This document shows, piece after piece, positions 24,174-33,705 of a stretch of 64,000 nucleotides of DNA. The stretch spans positions 145,810 to 209,809 of the forward strand of contig NZ_AZWO01000008.1 of assembly GCF_000514775.1 (NCBI RefSeq), in the 5' to 3' direction. The notes under the pieces are model-generated. The model was not told where the DNA came from. It made no database searches and was given only the letters and a program-made list of their open reading frames with translations. The position numbers and the translations under genes are program-made. Every line of letters begins with the position of its first letter. The stretch's first letter is position 1. The DNA is from Salinispora pacifica CNR114 (lineage in GTDB: Bacteria; Actinomycetota; Actinomycetes; Mycobacteriales; Micromonosporaceae).

Positions 24174-26249
24174 TCAGCGTCGCCGGCCGGCGGCCGGCTG
24201 ACCGAACCCTCGCACCGACTCGACCTGCGGCGTCGTGACCGCCGCAGGACCGGTTCCTGCTTCCGTGAAGGAGGTCTTGGCCAGGGCCGCCGGGGATCCT
24301 GACGCCGTCACCGTCGCGTGGGCGTTGGTTCTGGTCGTCGTGGTGACCAGAGCCGGTGGTGCGGATCGGGCGTGGATGAGTAGGACCGTCGCATCTCGCG
24401 CGTTGTGCTGCCCGACCCCGCGGGCGAGCCGGTCGGCGCTGGCTTGGGCATCGCTCATGCCCGCCAGCTCTGCCGCGAGCTGGCGCTCGGGGATCGCGCG
24501 GTGCACGCCGTTGTTGCACAGCAGCAGCGGCCCTTCGTCAAGAGGGCACACGCTGATGTCGCCGGCGCGGATGCTGGAGGTGAGCAGCACGTCCACGATA
24601 CCGGGCGATGGGTGCTCTCCCTGATCGCGGCGTTGCCGGGCGGCGGTGTGATCGGCGGTGACCTGGGCAAGTTGGCCGGCTCGGATGGTGTAGGCGCGGC
24701 AGTCGCCGGCCCAGGCAAGCTCCCACCGTACGCCGTGACGGTGTGTCGGGGATGGGTACGCAGAGACGACGAGCAGGGAGGCGTCGCCCGCCTGGCTGGG
24801 GTGGACCCCGCTGTAGAAGGCATTGATCGCTGCCCGCGCGGCGTGCAGCCCGGCCGCTGGCGTGGAGCGCAGGCTGACCGTCGCCGCGATGTCGGCCGCC
24901 ATCTGCGCGGCGGTCGCGGCCTGCGCGTGGCGGCCGATGCCGTCGGCAAGTGCCCAGACGGTGATTCCGCTGCTCGGGTCGTGGCGTGTGATCGCAGCAG
25001 TGGTGCCGGCGCGGCGACTCCCCGTGTTGTGAGCTGTGGCCGAGACGGTGATGTCCGTCTCGGCTACGCCATGAGAAGGGCTGGAGGGCGTCGGGACCTC
25101 GGCTGGTGGGCCTGCCGCCGGTTCATCAGCGGAGGGCGGGGCGGCCGTGTCCGGAGGAGGGTCGGTTCCGCCGGGGGTGTCGGTGCGGGCACTCCAAGCC
25201 TCGATGACCCCACGCGCGACGTCGGTCGAGGCCAGGCCGAGCCGCTCGGCGGCGGCTTCGGCCATGTCACGGGTGGCGTGCGGCGCGTCGACGAACAACT
25301 CGGCGATAGCCCGGTAGGCGGTGATCCGATCTTCGACGAATCGGACCGGATCGGTGATCCGCTTGGTGGCGAACAGCCGGTCGATCGTGTTGGTCATCTG
25401 GACCTGAGCGAGAGGCTGGACGGCACCGATGATTTCGCTGATCGCCCAGACGGGATCCATGGCGCCGAGCGTGTCGGCAGGGTCCTGTCCCTCCGGCAGG
25501 CGTACTCCGGAGACCTGGCCGGGCCATCGAGAGGCGACCGGGTACACCCGGTCGACGGCTCGACGTCCGGCGTCGTCGCCGTCGAAGGCCAGGATCAGGT
25601 GGGCACCTGGCAGGGTTTGTTGGATCAGGTCGAGCTGATCTCGGGTGAGGTTGGTGCCACACGGTGCGACCGCGTACAGCGGCTGCGTCTCGGGGATCGC
25701 AGCGTGCGCGGCGGCCATGCGGTGCATCGCGAGGACATCGGCGGCGCCCTCGACGACGAACACGATCGGGTCGCCGATACCGGCGGGCCGGTTCGCGAGC
25801 TGCTGGCCGAGACCGTACAGCAGCAGGCGTTTGCGGTAGATAGCCGTCTCTGGCGTGTTCAGCCACTTGGCCTCGGCGCGTCCGCCCAGGTCGCGGGCGG
25901 TGAATCCGACGACGCGGTTGTGCACGTCGGTGACGGGGAACATGAGCCGGTCGCGGAAGCGGTCCAGTAGGTGTCCGCTCCTGTTTTGGATGAAACCGAG
26001 ACCGGCGCCGGTCACCTCCTCGTCGGTGAATCCCGCTGCCCGCAGGTGGGTTGCCAGTTCGGTCCACCGTCCCGGTGCGTAGCCGACCTGCCAGGGGCCG
26101 GTGGGGTCCGCTGCGGTGTTGATGCCGTGGCTGTGCAGGTAGCGGGCCGCCTTGCGCGAGACAGGCAGCCGGCTGGCGTAGAACTGGGCGGCGGCGGCGT
26201 TGACCGCGTAGAGGCGTTCCGGCGGCGGGGCGGGCCGCTCACCGGGCAT
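24174..26249 (-). CDS. DnaG-type primase fused to a PP2C phosphatase domain
   Basis: 691 residues. Residues 1-330 resemble the DnaG core without the zinc-binding domain: FRDRLMFPVTDVHNRVVGF near 98, then a TOPRIM fold with Glu168 in VVEGAADVL and DGDDAG at 223-228. After a proline-rich linker (355-395), residues 398-629 match PP2C protein phosphatases: ADGIGRH at 435-441, WAGDCRAY at 513-520 and NARDATVLL at 616-624. The usual SDG near 579 is NNG, so one metal ligand is lost. DnaG makes primers for the transferred strand; the phosphatase part may regulate it or a partner. Last gene of the secretion operon; the ATG overlaps the preceding gene. Confidence 0.8.
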   Translation of the reverse strand: MPGERPAPPPERLYAVNAAAAQFYASRLPVSRKAARYLHSHGINTAADPTGPWQVGYAPGRWTELATHLRAAGFTDEEVTGAGLGFIQNRSGHLLDRFRDRLMFPVTDVHNRVVGFTARDLGGRAEAKWLNTPETAIYRKRLLLYGLGQQLANRPAGIGDPIVFVVEGAADVLAMHRMAAAHAAIPETQPLYAVAPCGTNLTRDQLDLIQQTLPGAHLILAFDGDDAGRRAVDRVYPVASRWPGQVSGVRLPEGQDPADTLGAMDPVWAISEIIGAVQPLAQVQMTNTIDRLFATKRITDPVRFVEDRITAYRAIAELFVDAPHATRDMAEAAAERLGLASTDVARGVIEAWSARTDTPGGTDPPPDTAAPPSADEPAAGPPAEVPTPSSPSHGVAETDITVSATAHNTGSRRAGTTAAITRHDPSSGITVWALADGIGRHAQAATAAQMAADIAATVSLRSTPAAGLHAARAAINAFYSGVHPSQAGDASLLVVSAYPSPTHRHGVRWELAWAGDCRAYTIRAGQLAQVTADHTAARQRRDQGEHPSPGIVDVLLTSSIRAGDISVCPLDEGPLLLCNNGVHRAIPERQLAAELAGMSDAQASADRLARGVGQHNARDATVLLIHARSAPPALVTTTTRTNAHATVTASGSPAALAKTSFTEAGTGPAAVTTPQVESVRGFGQPAAGRRR

Positions 26250-26445
26250 CGTCGGCCTCCGTGGGCGTGGCCGACGCAACCGTGCTGTCCGTGTCCGCCC
26301 GCAGCGTTGCGAGGGTGTGCACATGCACGAGGTGGGACAGCGCCCGCAGCTCACCGGCGAGCTCGTCGATCTGCCGCTGTAGGTCGGTGAGCATCGCCTC
26401 GACCCAGCGCAGGTCGGCCGACAGCCGGGCGGAGTGGTCGCTCAT
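26239..26445 (-). CDS. Small coiled-coil protein between VirD4 and primase
   Basis: 68 residues, almost entirely a heptad-like helix (LRWVEAMLTDLQRQIDELAG), with a threonine-rich tail. Overlaps the VirD4 gene by 4 bases (ATGA) and the primase start by 11. Possibly an adaptor between the coupling protein and DNA-processing enzymes; no family recognised. Confidence 0.65.
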   Translation of the reverse strand: MSDHSARLSADLRWVEAMLTDLQRQIDELAGELRALSHLVHVHTLATLRADTDSTVASATPTEADDAR

Positions 26446-28313
26446 GACAGGTCTCCGCGGTCGGTGGACGTTGTTGTGTCCGAACTCGACGGACCGAGGT
26501 GGTCGGCACCCAGGTCCGCGCGGGCGGTGCGGGTGATGGCCTCGACATTGGCGGTGGTGTCGGCACCGATGATGTCGGCGTGGTCGCCGCGATACCACGG
26601 CATCAGGTCGATCATGGCGGCTCGGGCGCCGGTCGCTAGCAGGATCGCCCGCCCCCGCTTGAGGGCGCGGAGGTCGCCCGGTTCGAGGATCCGGCGCCGT
26701 TGGGCGCTGGTGGAGTAGCTGGTGTGACCGTTGCCGTCACGGTTGATCGAGGTCGTCGCGACGTCGTGGTCGCCGATCAGGCGGGAGATGTCCTCGGCGT
26801 GGCGGGCGTCGTCCAAGCCTGCGCCGATGACCTTGACGGTGGCGGCGGACCAGAGGGCCGTCATGCCGCGCTCGCCCCACACGCCCTGGCCTTGGGCGAT
26901 GTTCTGGATGATGGTGATCGGGATGACCCCTCTACCGCCGAGATGGCTGTAAAGCTGCGGCAAGTCATTGATCTTGCAGATGTTGGCCGCCTCGTCCAAT
27001 ACCGCCAGGACGGGCGGGTCGATGCGGCCACCGGCCGCCTCGGCGTGGACGACAGCGGTGCGGAACACGGCGTCGGTGAGCGCGGCGACCAGGGGAGCGG
27101 CGGCACCCGCGCCCTCCTTGCTCAGGAGGTAGAGGGTGTCGCGGGAGCCGGGGAACGTGGTCACGTCGAGCCGGTCCAGGGCGCTGGTCGGCGGTGTTAC
27201 CCAGGCCATGATTTCCGGATCGGACAGGCACCGGGCGGCCGTACGCGCGGTTTCGTAGACGCCGTCTCTGGTTTCCGGGGCCCCTCCTTGACGGCCGGCG
27301 AGCGAACGGGCGGCCTGGGGGTACCCGGCGGCGCGCAGCAGCGTGACCGGTTCGCGGCTGGTCACGTCGGACAGCCAGGCTTGCACGTCGGTGAGCGTGC
27401 CGCCGGAGTTGGCGGCGGCGAGGAACAGACACATGAGCAGGTCCCCGGCGGCCAGCGGCCAGAACGGGTCGGAGGAACCGACGCCGCGGATCTCCTGGAT
27501 GAAGTGGTCGGCGAGCCGTGCGGCTTCCTCGACACCGGTGATGGTGGCCAAGGGGTTCCACCAGAGGGTTTGAGGTTGCCGGGTGACCCGCTGAGGGTCG
27601 AACGTCCAGACCCGGCCGACCCGCTCGCGGGCTCGGGCGGTGGCGGCCCACAGGTCGGAGCGGTTGCTGGTGGCGAGCACCGGTCCCGGGGCGTCCAGGA
27701 TCGGGGGTACGGCGAGGCTGGTCGTCTTGCCGGCCCGGGGCGCCATCACGGCGAGGAGCACGTCTTCCCAACTGGACCGCAGGACCGGCCCGCGGCGGCG
27801 GCCCCCGGTGACGAGTCGTCCAAGCGCGATGCCGATCGCGGTGGCGGGCACCTGCTTGGGTGCACGTCCGGCGAGGCTCGGCCGTAGCCGCTGTGCCCGC
27901 GCAAGCGCGGTCGCGCCGATGAGCTCGTCGACGTCGCGGGTGCGGGCGAGGGACGGCAGTGGGTCTCCGGCCTGCGGTCGGCGGGCCTGCCACCACGCCC
28001 ACGCCCAGAAGCCGGGCACGACCGTCGTGGTAAGCAGTAGCGCGTAGAGCAGCGCTACCAGTAGCGGTGGCACGCCGGGCCACAAATGCTGCCAGTCCTG
28101 GTCAAGCAGGCGCTTCGTGAACTCCCAGCCGAAGGACGGGCCGGTGTCCCAGGGGCGGCCGGCGGCCACGGCGGCGAGGCGGCCGGCGATCCACGCCAGC
28201 CAGGTCAAGGCCGCGGTGGCGGCGCAGGCTCCCAGGATCAGCCACGGGGCTAGGGGGTATCCGCCGGCGCTACCGCGTGGGTAGATCGGCTGCTGGTTGC
28301 GGATGCCGCTCAT
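26442..28313 (-). CDS. VirD4/TraG-type conjugative coupling ATPase
   Basis: 623 residues. Two N-terminal membrane segments (about 22-42 and 88-110) are followed by an ATPase domain with the Walker A variant MAPRAGKTTS near 200, a Walker B-like VLAVLDEAANI near 410, and the downstream TIIQNIAQG typical of TraG/VirD4. It would recruit the relaxase-DNA complex to the secretion channel at the membrane. It is coupled to VirB4 (ATGA) and to the small coiled-coil gene. Confidence 0.9.
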   Translation of the reverse strand: MSGIRNQQPIYPRGSAGGYPLAPWLILGACAATAALTWLAWIAGRLAAVAAGRPWDTGPSFGWEFTKRLLDQDWQHLWPGVPPLLVALLYALLLTTTVVPGFWAWAWWQARRPQAGDPLPSLARTRDVDELIGATALARAQRLRPSLAGRAPKQVPATAIGIALGRLVTGGRRRGPVLRSSWEDVLLAVMAPRAGKTTSLAVPPILDAPGPVLATSNRSDLWAATARARERVGRVWTFDPQRVTRQPQTLWWNPLATITGVEEAARLADHFIQEIRGVGSSDPFWPLAAGDLLMCLFLAAANSGGTLTDVQAWLSDVTSREPVTLLRAAGYPQAARSLAGRQGGAPETRDGVYETARTAARCLSDPEIMAWVTPPTSALDRLDVTTFPGSRDTLYLLSKEGAGAAAPLVAALTDAVFRTAVVHAEAAGGRIDPPVLAVLDEAANICKINDLPQLYSHLGGRGVIPITIIQNIAQGQGVWGERGMTALWSAATVKVIGAGLDDARHAEDISRLIGDHDVATTSINRDGNGHTSYSTSAQRRRILEPGDLRALKRGRAILLATGARAAMIDLMPWYRGDHADIIGADTTANVEAITRTARADLGADHLGPSSSDTTTSTDRGDLS

Positions 28314-29764
28314 CGGGCACCTGCCCGTACGGCGGCGTCGGTGTCGTAGAGGGCGAGTTCTTCGCCGACCAGGTGCAGCGCGACGGGCATTCCCGCCCGC
28401 TCGCCGGTCTTGACGAGGTACTTCCCGCGACCGGGATGCATGGCGCCGGGCACCAGTGCTTCGGGGGCGGCCCAGGACGCGACCATGTCCCGCTCGGGCA
28501 CGGACAGCCGGACCATTTGGCTGATCCGGTCCAGTTCCCGGCCAGGCAACGCGGCCAAGACTTTGATGGCGCACCGTTCGGCCATGCCGCGACCCTTGGC
28601 GCGGTCCTCGTCGCTGGCCAGCGCGTCCAGGTCGTCCAGCGAGTGGGTGAGCATGATCTGTGCGACGCCGAGGTTGCGCGACAGCCGGGTGAGCGCGTCG
28701 GCCGGCTCGACCAACCCGGGCGCTCCCCGGAGCGCCCGCCACAGCTCGTCCATGATCGCCAGATGTCGCCGCCGGGGAGCGAGACCCTGGTCGGCGAGCA
28801 CGGCGGCAGCGTCGATGACGGCGTACCCGTAGCTCCAGGTGGACAGCATCGCCGCGGCGACCAGCTTGTCGCCGGCGGCGGCCACCCGGGAGATGTCGAT
28901 GCTGACCGCCTTGGCGGACAGGTCGATCGGGGTGGAGGTGGCGGAGTCGAAGACACCGGCGAGCGTGCCCTCGCACAACAGGCGCAGGGTGGCGACCAGG
29001 TCGTCGATCCGGCGGCGGTAGTCGGCCGCCGAGGTAGCCCGCGCCGCGGCGCGGATGGTGTCCGGTCCCTGGTCAAGCACCGCGAGCACGTCGGGGATCA
29101 CCGGATCTCCGGTGCGCCGTTCGGCAAGCAGGTCGACGACCCTGCCGAGGACGACCTCCTCGGTGTTGCTGACCTGCCCGCCGTCGCGCACGAGCGTGCA
29201 CAGGGCGATGAGCAGGGTCAGCCGCCGCCCGCGTACCTCCAGGCGAAGCTGGTCGGCGTCGGGTCCGCTCATCCGTGACAGCACGGTGCCGAGCGGGCCG
29301 GCGTCGAGCGGGTTGATCCGGTCCAAGCCCCTGCCGACCCGAATGACCTGGCCATCCAGGTGCTGCACGACCCGGCTGTAGTCCGGCTTCGTGTCACCGA
29401 GAATCAAGATCTGGGCACCGGTGGCGGCCATTCCCATGACCAGCCGCTTGGCCAGGGCGGACTTGCCGGCACCCGGCTGGCCGAGCACGAAGACACCGGT
29501 GTTGGTAATCAGTCCGGCGTTGAGCCACTCGAACGGGTCGAGCAGCACGGACTCACCCCAGAGCTGGTGGCGGCCGATCGGCACGCCCAGCAGGGGAGCG
29601 CCGCTGCCGGCGGTGAACGGGTACAAGCCGGCGGCCTGCACGGTCGTGGCCTGGTACTCGGTACCGGCCGTTACGTGGACGGCGCGACCGGCGCCCGGTC
29701 GACGCCATCCCCAGGCCGGGGGGATCGGGCCGAGCGCGGTCACGTCAATATCTGCGAATGCCAT
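28310..29764 (-). CDS. VirB4-like conjugation ATPase
   Basis: 484 residues. Walker A is GQPGAGKSALAKR near 95, Walker B is LAIMDELWRALRG near 345, and IMLTHSLDDLDAL is the motif after it. It is shorter than Gram-negative VirB4 (about 800), lacking the N-terminal domain, which here is likely supplied by the separate SCO6880-like protein upstream, as in other actinobacterial systems. Powers assembly of the channel. ATG at 29764, 26 bases after the previous gene. Confidence 0.88.
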   Translation of the reverse strand: MAFADIDVTALGPIPPAWGWRRPGAGRAVHVTAGTEYQATTVQAAGLYPFTAGSGAPLLGVPIGRHQLWGESVLLDPFEWLNAGLITNTGVFVLGQPGAGKSALAKRLVMGMAATGAQILILGDTKPDYSRVVQHLDGQVIRVGRGLDRINPLDAGPLGTVLSRMSGPDADQLRLEVRGRRLTLLIALCTLVRDGGQVSNTEEVVLGRVVDLLAERRTGDPVIPDVLAVLDQGPDTIRAAARATSAADYRRRIDDLVATLRLLCEGTLAGVFDSATSTPIDLSAKAVSIDISRVAAAGDKLVAAAMLSTWSYGYAVIDAAAVLADQGLAPRRRHLAIMDELWRALRGAPGLVEPADALTRLSRNLGVAQIMLTHSLDDLDALASDEDRAKGRGMAERCAIKVLAALPGRELDRISQMVRLSVPERDMVASWAAPEALVPGAMHPGRGKYLVKTGERAGMPVALHLVGEELALYDTDAAVRAGAR

Positions 29765-29790
29765 GGGAGTGCTCCTGGAGAGAGGGAAGA

Positions 29791-31287
29791 TCAGTTCGGC
29801 CACTGCTGGGCCAGCACCGGCGGGCAGATCCCGGCCGGGAGGGTGACGGCGAACCCGGCCGCCTGGGAACGCCACAGGCGGCGAAGCCGCACCTTGCACG
29901 TCTCCGCGCGGCTTTCCACATCCGCGACGGCCCGGCCGAGGTCGGCCGGATCGAACACGGTGGTGGTCACCCAGAGGCTGATCAGGCCGACACCTGCGCC
30001 GAGCGCTTCTTCTCGTGCGGCTTGCGCGGCCTGCTCGTGGTCGGCGATGTCCCGGGCGGTCGGATCGAGCTTGCGGGCTCGCCGGTAGGCGGACCGGAAC
30101 TGGGCGGCGTTGACCTGCCGCTCGACCTCGCCGGCAGCTTGCCCGGCGGTCATCGGGCGGTACAGCAGCGTGACCCGTTTCGGCTGCTCGCCGGGGGCGA
30201 GCAGCCGGGCGAGCACGTGGTGCGTGACCGGCTGACGCGGTGCCTCGTGCCACGCCCAGGTCACACTGGTGGCGCCGTCGTGCTCGTAGCGATCGGTGTG
30301 TTCCTCGGCGGCGACCGGGCCGGCGTTGCTCCAGTCCAGCAGCTCGGCTGCCGCGTCCGGCGCGGCGCTGAGCAGCCGGGTCACCTCGCCTCGACTGGTC
30401 GGATCGAAGGCGTGCCGCACGATTCCGGCGATCTGCGCCGCTGTCGCCCGACCCAGCACCGTCAGCCCGCACCCGGCCAGCGCGTCCTGCAAGCCGGGCA
30501 AGGCGCGATCGACCTCCGCGAGACAGTCCGGCACCGTCTTGGGACGGGCCGGCGACGCAGCCGGCTCGAAGGTGATCGACACGGTCGTTTGCACGTCAGC
30601 GGCGGCCTGTGGTGCGGCGGCGATGAGCTGCTGGATCACTCGCACCGCTGCCGCTGGCCCGTCCGGTGCCAGCCGGCCGGTGATGTAGTCAGCCAGCCGG
30701 GTGCCGGAATCCGGCGCGGTGTCCACCGTGACCGCGACCCATCGCACGATCGGCACGTGACCGAGGCCGGCCAGCCAGCCGCCCCAGTTCGACACCCAGG
30801 CGGTCGCCGCCTCCGGGTCGGCCAGCCAGGTCGACTGGGCGGCGCACCGCAGGGTGACGGTCATGGTCCTGAGCCGGCGATGCCACACCACGCCGTACGT
30901 GCCGCCGTGGCCATCATCGACGGACAGCAGGACGGTCGGGGCGAGCACGCCCGGCAGTTGCCAGGCGTGCTCCTGCGCCGACATCACGCCGCCGCGGAAG
31001 CTCGTGCGGCCACGGCCGGAACCGGCGACCCAGCGGAAACGCTGCACGAGCGCCTGCGCCAGCGACACACCGTCCCACTGAGCGACGTTGCCGACGATGA
31101 CGATCAGGCAGACGGGGCCGACCACCGCGAGAGCGGTCAGACTCACCGACACCGTGATCAGCGCGACGGTCATTGCCGCGAGCACCACCATCGTCTGACC
31201 GAAGCCGAGCCCGAACATGCCCAGCGGTCGAGCGCGACGCCAACCACCGTAGGTTCGTGTCTCCTCGGCCTGAGCGTTCGTAGGCAT
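29791..31287 (-). CDS. SCO6880/PrgI-like T4SS membrane protein
   Basis: 498 residues. Two membrane helices near the N-terminus (about 28-70; GLGFGQTMVVLAAM and then TALAVVGPVCLIVIV) resemble the PrgI/VirB3 type, followed by a soluble domain with QLPGVLAPTVLLSVDDG and LDPTARDIADHEQAAQAAREE, as in SCO6880-family proteins. The soluble part matches the N-terminal region of VirB4, so this gene and the next together equal a VirB3-VirB4 unit. ATG at 31287 lies 5 bases after the VirB6 stop. Confidence 0.8.
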   Translation of the reverse strand: MPTNAQAEETRTYGGWRRARPLGMFGLGFGQTMVVLAAMTVALITVSVSLTALAVVGPVCLIVIVGNVAQWDGVSLAQALVQRFRWVAGSGRGRTSFRGGVMSAQEHAWQLPGVLAPTVLLSVDDGHGGTYGVVWHRRLRTMTVTLRCAAQSTWLADPEAATAWVSNWGGWLAGLGHVPIVRWVAVTVDTAPDSGTRLADYITGRLAPDGPAAAVRVIQQLIAAAPQAAADVQTTVSITFEPAASPARPKTVPDCLAEVDRALPGLQDALAGCGLTVLGRATAAQIAGIVRHAFDPTSRGEVTRLLSAAPDAAAELLDWSNAGPVAAEEHTDRYEHDGATSVTWAWHEAPRQPVTHHVLARLLAPGEQPKRVTLLYRPMTAGQAAGEVERQVNAAQFRSAYRRARKLDPTARDIADHEQAAQAAREEALGAGVGLISLWVTTTVFDPADLGRAVADVESRAETCKVRLRRLWRSQAAGFAVTLPAGICPPVLAQQWPN

Positions 31288-31292
31288 CCTGA

Positions 31293-32636
31293 TCACCCGG
31301 TTTCCGTCGAACGGGACGCGGTGCTCGCCGCGGACTTGACTGCTGCCCCCGCCACCTGCGCGCCGACAACGACACCGGCGACGACAGGCGCGGCAGGGCC
31401 CGCTGCGGCGGACGCCCCGACCGCACCGGCGCCTGCGGCACCAGCGCCCGCACCGGCTGCGGCGCTGCCGCCGGCCGTCGCCGTCGTCGTAGCGCTGCCG
31501 GCTGAGGCGCTCGCGGTGGTGGTCGTCGCGGTACTCGCCGAGGGGGCGGCACCAGCGGTGGGGGAGGGGCCGGTGAATACCGGCGGGGTCGGTCGAGGCG
31601 TGCCCGATCCGCTGTCGCCGCCGCTGGGCTGCGGCGGGTAGCGGCGGTCCATATCCCGGGCATAGTCCGTCGCGGACATGCCGGATGAGCCGCGTCTCGA
31701 CGCGACCGCGTGCAGCCCTGCGGCGCCCGCCGCAGCCAGCATGCCGGCGGAGTTCCCGGTGGTTTGTACCGCGCCGACGGTCCAGTTGAAGAACCGCATC
31801 ATGGCCGGCAACGCCACGAGCGTCATGCCGAGCATCCCGGCACCGATGAACCACGTCGAGATATCCCGGTTCTGCGGATCGCCGACGAGCATGAACGCGA
31901 CCGCGTAGCTGGTGGCGGCGAACGGCTCGTAGAAGACCATCGCAAGCAGCCAGCCGAGCACCCGCTTCAACCAGTTACTGGTGGCGGCGGTGAAGCTGCC
32001 GCTGGCGGCGAGTTGCAGCATTCCGGCGAGGATGATGATGGCGCCGTTACGGAACAACAGCAGCATCGCCTGCACGATGCTCGCCACGAGCACGACCATG
32101 CCCACGACGACCACCAGGACGCTGCCGATACCCGGTCCCACCGGAAGCAGCAGCATCTGCATCCGCGCGGCCAGCGCGTTGGTCTTGCAGCCCGGGTCGA
32201 CGCCGAGCCCTGGCGCGCAGTCCATACCCCAGGTGAGGACCCACTCGGTGTAGGACTCGCACGCCCGGAGCAGCATCTGCGTGCCAGTGAGGCTTACCGC
32301 GCCGAACAACGCGGTCGTGAACAGCCCTTTCACCACCGCGACGAGCGGTTCCCCCTTGCGGTTGATAATCAGCAGGAGGGACTGCCACATGATGCCGCCG
32401 ACCGAGACGATCAAGGCGAACGGCAGCATCCACCGCTGGAGAGTCTGTGCCGCTGGCGCATGCTCGACGTCGACCGGCGGCAGGTACAGCCACCACGTCA
32501 CGGTCGACGTGATCAGCGTGGACTGGGCCTGGCTGATCAGGTCGGCAAGCTGGCCGATCATCGTGTCGGCCACGGCGCCAGCGACTTCCGTCGCGCCCTC
32601 TTTGAACTGGCATTTGAGATCCCACGCGTCGCACAT
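31293..32636 (-). CDS. VirB6/TrbL-like multispanning protein
   Basis: 447 residues. At least six hydrophobic segments lie between about 70 and 300 (for example LPFALIVSVGGIMWQSLLLI and VLVVVVGMVVLVASIVQAML), with cysteines in the loop (ACESYTEW...MDCAPGLGVDPGC) that probably form disulfides outside. The C-terminal 120 residues are alanine-, threonine- and glycine-rich and low in complexity. This is the usual VirB6/TrbL form, the inner channel of the secretion system. Confidence 0.82.
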   Translation of the reverse strand: MCDAWDLKCQFKEGATEVAGAVADTMIGQLADLISQAQSTLITSTVTWWLYLPPVDVEHAPAAQTLQRWMLPFALIVSVGGIMWQSLLLIINRKGEPLVAVVKGLFTTALFGAVSLTGTQMLLRACESYTEWVLTWGMDCAPGLGVDPGCKTNALAARMQMLLLPVGPGIGSVLVVVVGMVVLVASIVQAMLLLFRNGAIIILAGMLQLAASGSFTAATSNWLKRVLGWLLAMVFYEPFAATSYAVAFMLVGDPQNRDISTWFIGAGMLGMTLVALPAMMRFFNWTVGAVQTTGNSAGMLAAAGAAGLHAVASRRGSSGMSATDYARDMDRRYPPQPSGGDSGSGTPRPTPPVFTGPSPTAGAAPSASTATTTTASASAGSATTTATAGGSAAAGAGAGAAGAGAVGASAAAGPAAPVVAGVVVGAQVAGAAVKSAASTASRSTETG

Positions 32637-32638
32637 GG

Positions 32639-33412
32639 CTACCTGCCCGGCAGCGGCGTGTAGCTGCGGACAACGGCAGGGCCGACCAGGGCGCGGACCG
32701 TGGACCAGTCGCCCCGGGGCGGGGCGATCAGACTCCAGTCCGTGCCCGTCCAGGAGACCTGCACCACCGTGGCCGCGCGGGCGACGCCACCGTTGCCGTC
32801 CGGCGCCTCGATGAGCAGCCGCAGGCTGGCCGCATGCGGGCCGTACGAGTCGATGCGGACCCCGGCGATCGAGGCGTAGATGGGAGACAGCGGATCGCCG
32901 TAGGGAATCTGCAACTGCTCCTGAGCAACGGCGTAGTCCTGGGTCACCGCGTCGATGTATGCCGCAACATCCGGCCCGACGACCTGCTCACGCAGCGTCG
33001 GTTCCCAGATCCGGGGCCCCACCTGCGGACTGGTCCGCACCAGCAGGTGCAGTGCGGCGAGAACGGCACCGGACGGTGTCTGTGCGAAGCCTCGCGCTCG
33101 CCCAGCGGAGGAGTCGCGGGGACCCGCAGTGGCGGAGACCGGCAGATTCAGCCCCGCCACGGTGGTCCAGGTCAAGTCGGTAGGCCATGAGACCTCGTCG
33201 GCCACCTGCTGAGGTACGTCGGACGCCGGAGCGTCTGCCGGCGCATTTGCCTCGGTGAGTGGCTGCCCAGGCGAGGCGTGATCGTTCCGGGTGTCGTCGC
33301 CACTGCGGGCGACCGCAACCGAAGCCAGCACAAGCAGTGCCAACCCGACGGCGGCGACGACCATGGGACGGATGCGGCGGCGGGGCGCCGTGTGCGAGAT
33401 GCGGCGGTTCAC
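32639..33412 (-). CDS. VirB8/TcpC-like conjugation protein
   Basis: 257 residues. One N-terminal membrane helix (MVVAAVGLALLVLASVAVA, about 17-35), a disordered linker, and a C-terminal domain with QVVGPDVAAYIDAVTQDYAV and GVARAATVVQVSWTGTDWSL, like the NTF2 fold of VirB8/TcpC assembly proteins. It would sit outside the membrane and scaffold the channel. It overlaps the VirB2-like stop and ends 2 bases before the VirB6 start. Confidence 0.68.
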   Translation of the reverse strand: MNRRISHTAPRRRIRPMVVAAVGLALLVLASVAVARSGDDTRNDHASPGQPLTEANAPADAPASDVPQQVADEVSWPTDLTWTTVAGLNLPVSATAGPRDSSAGRARGFAQTPSGAVLAALHLLVRTSPQVGPRIWEPTLREQVVGPDVAAYIDAVTQDYAVAQEQLQIPYGDPLSPIYASIAGVRIDSYGPHAASLRLLIEAPDGNGGVARAATVVQVSWTGTDWSLIAPPRGDWSTVRALVGPAVVRSYTPLPGR

Positions 33413-33705
33413 GTGAGTGCCACCCCCGCGATGCCGGCGGCCAGACTGGTCAGCGCCAGTCCGGCGAGCACCCAGGGCACGCCTGCGGCGCCATCCACGG
33501 CGGTCTGCGACCGGTTACGCCGTCCGATGATCATCATCCCGGCGCAGATCATGAATCCAAGGACGCCCGCGACCAGCAAGATCCACTTTCCCCAGCTGAG
33601 GAAGCTGGTGGCTACCGCTTCCATTCCGGGCGGTGCCGACGGCGCCGGATTCGGGGCGTTCACGGCAAGCACCGCTTGGCCGGCAACGACGAGCTTGAGG
33701 ACCAT
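33409..33705 (-). CDS. VirB2-like small membrane protein
   Basis: 98 residues. A hydrophobic N-terminal segment is followed by two membrane helices (FLSWGKWILLVAGVLGFMIC and VPWVLAGLALTSLAAGIAGV) joined by a short basic loop, the pattern of VirB2/TrbC pilins. The ATG at 33705 has a GGAGGA site 8 bases upstream. First gene of the minus-strand secretion operon; the promoter must lie in the divergent region to its right. Confidence 0.7.
   Translation of the reverse strand: MVLKLVVAGQAVLAVNAPNPAPSAPPGMEAVATSFLSWGKWILLVAGVLGFMICAGMMIIGRRNRSQTAVDGAAGVPWVLAGLALTSLAAGIAGVALT

Noticed and set aside
24405..25970. Long open frame on the plus strand opposite the primase-PP2C gene
   Set aside because: Glycine- and arginine-rich with no domain, no ribosome-binding site, and it mirrors a strongly coding minus-strand gene.
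29758..31641. Open frame of about 627 codons on the plus strand across the SCO6880-like gene
   Set aside because: Shadow of the coding strand; composition typical of antisense reading in GC-rich DNA.
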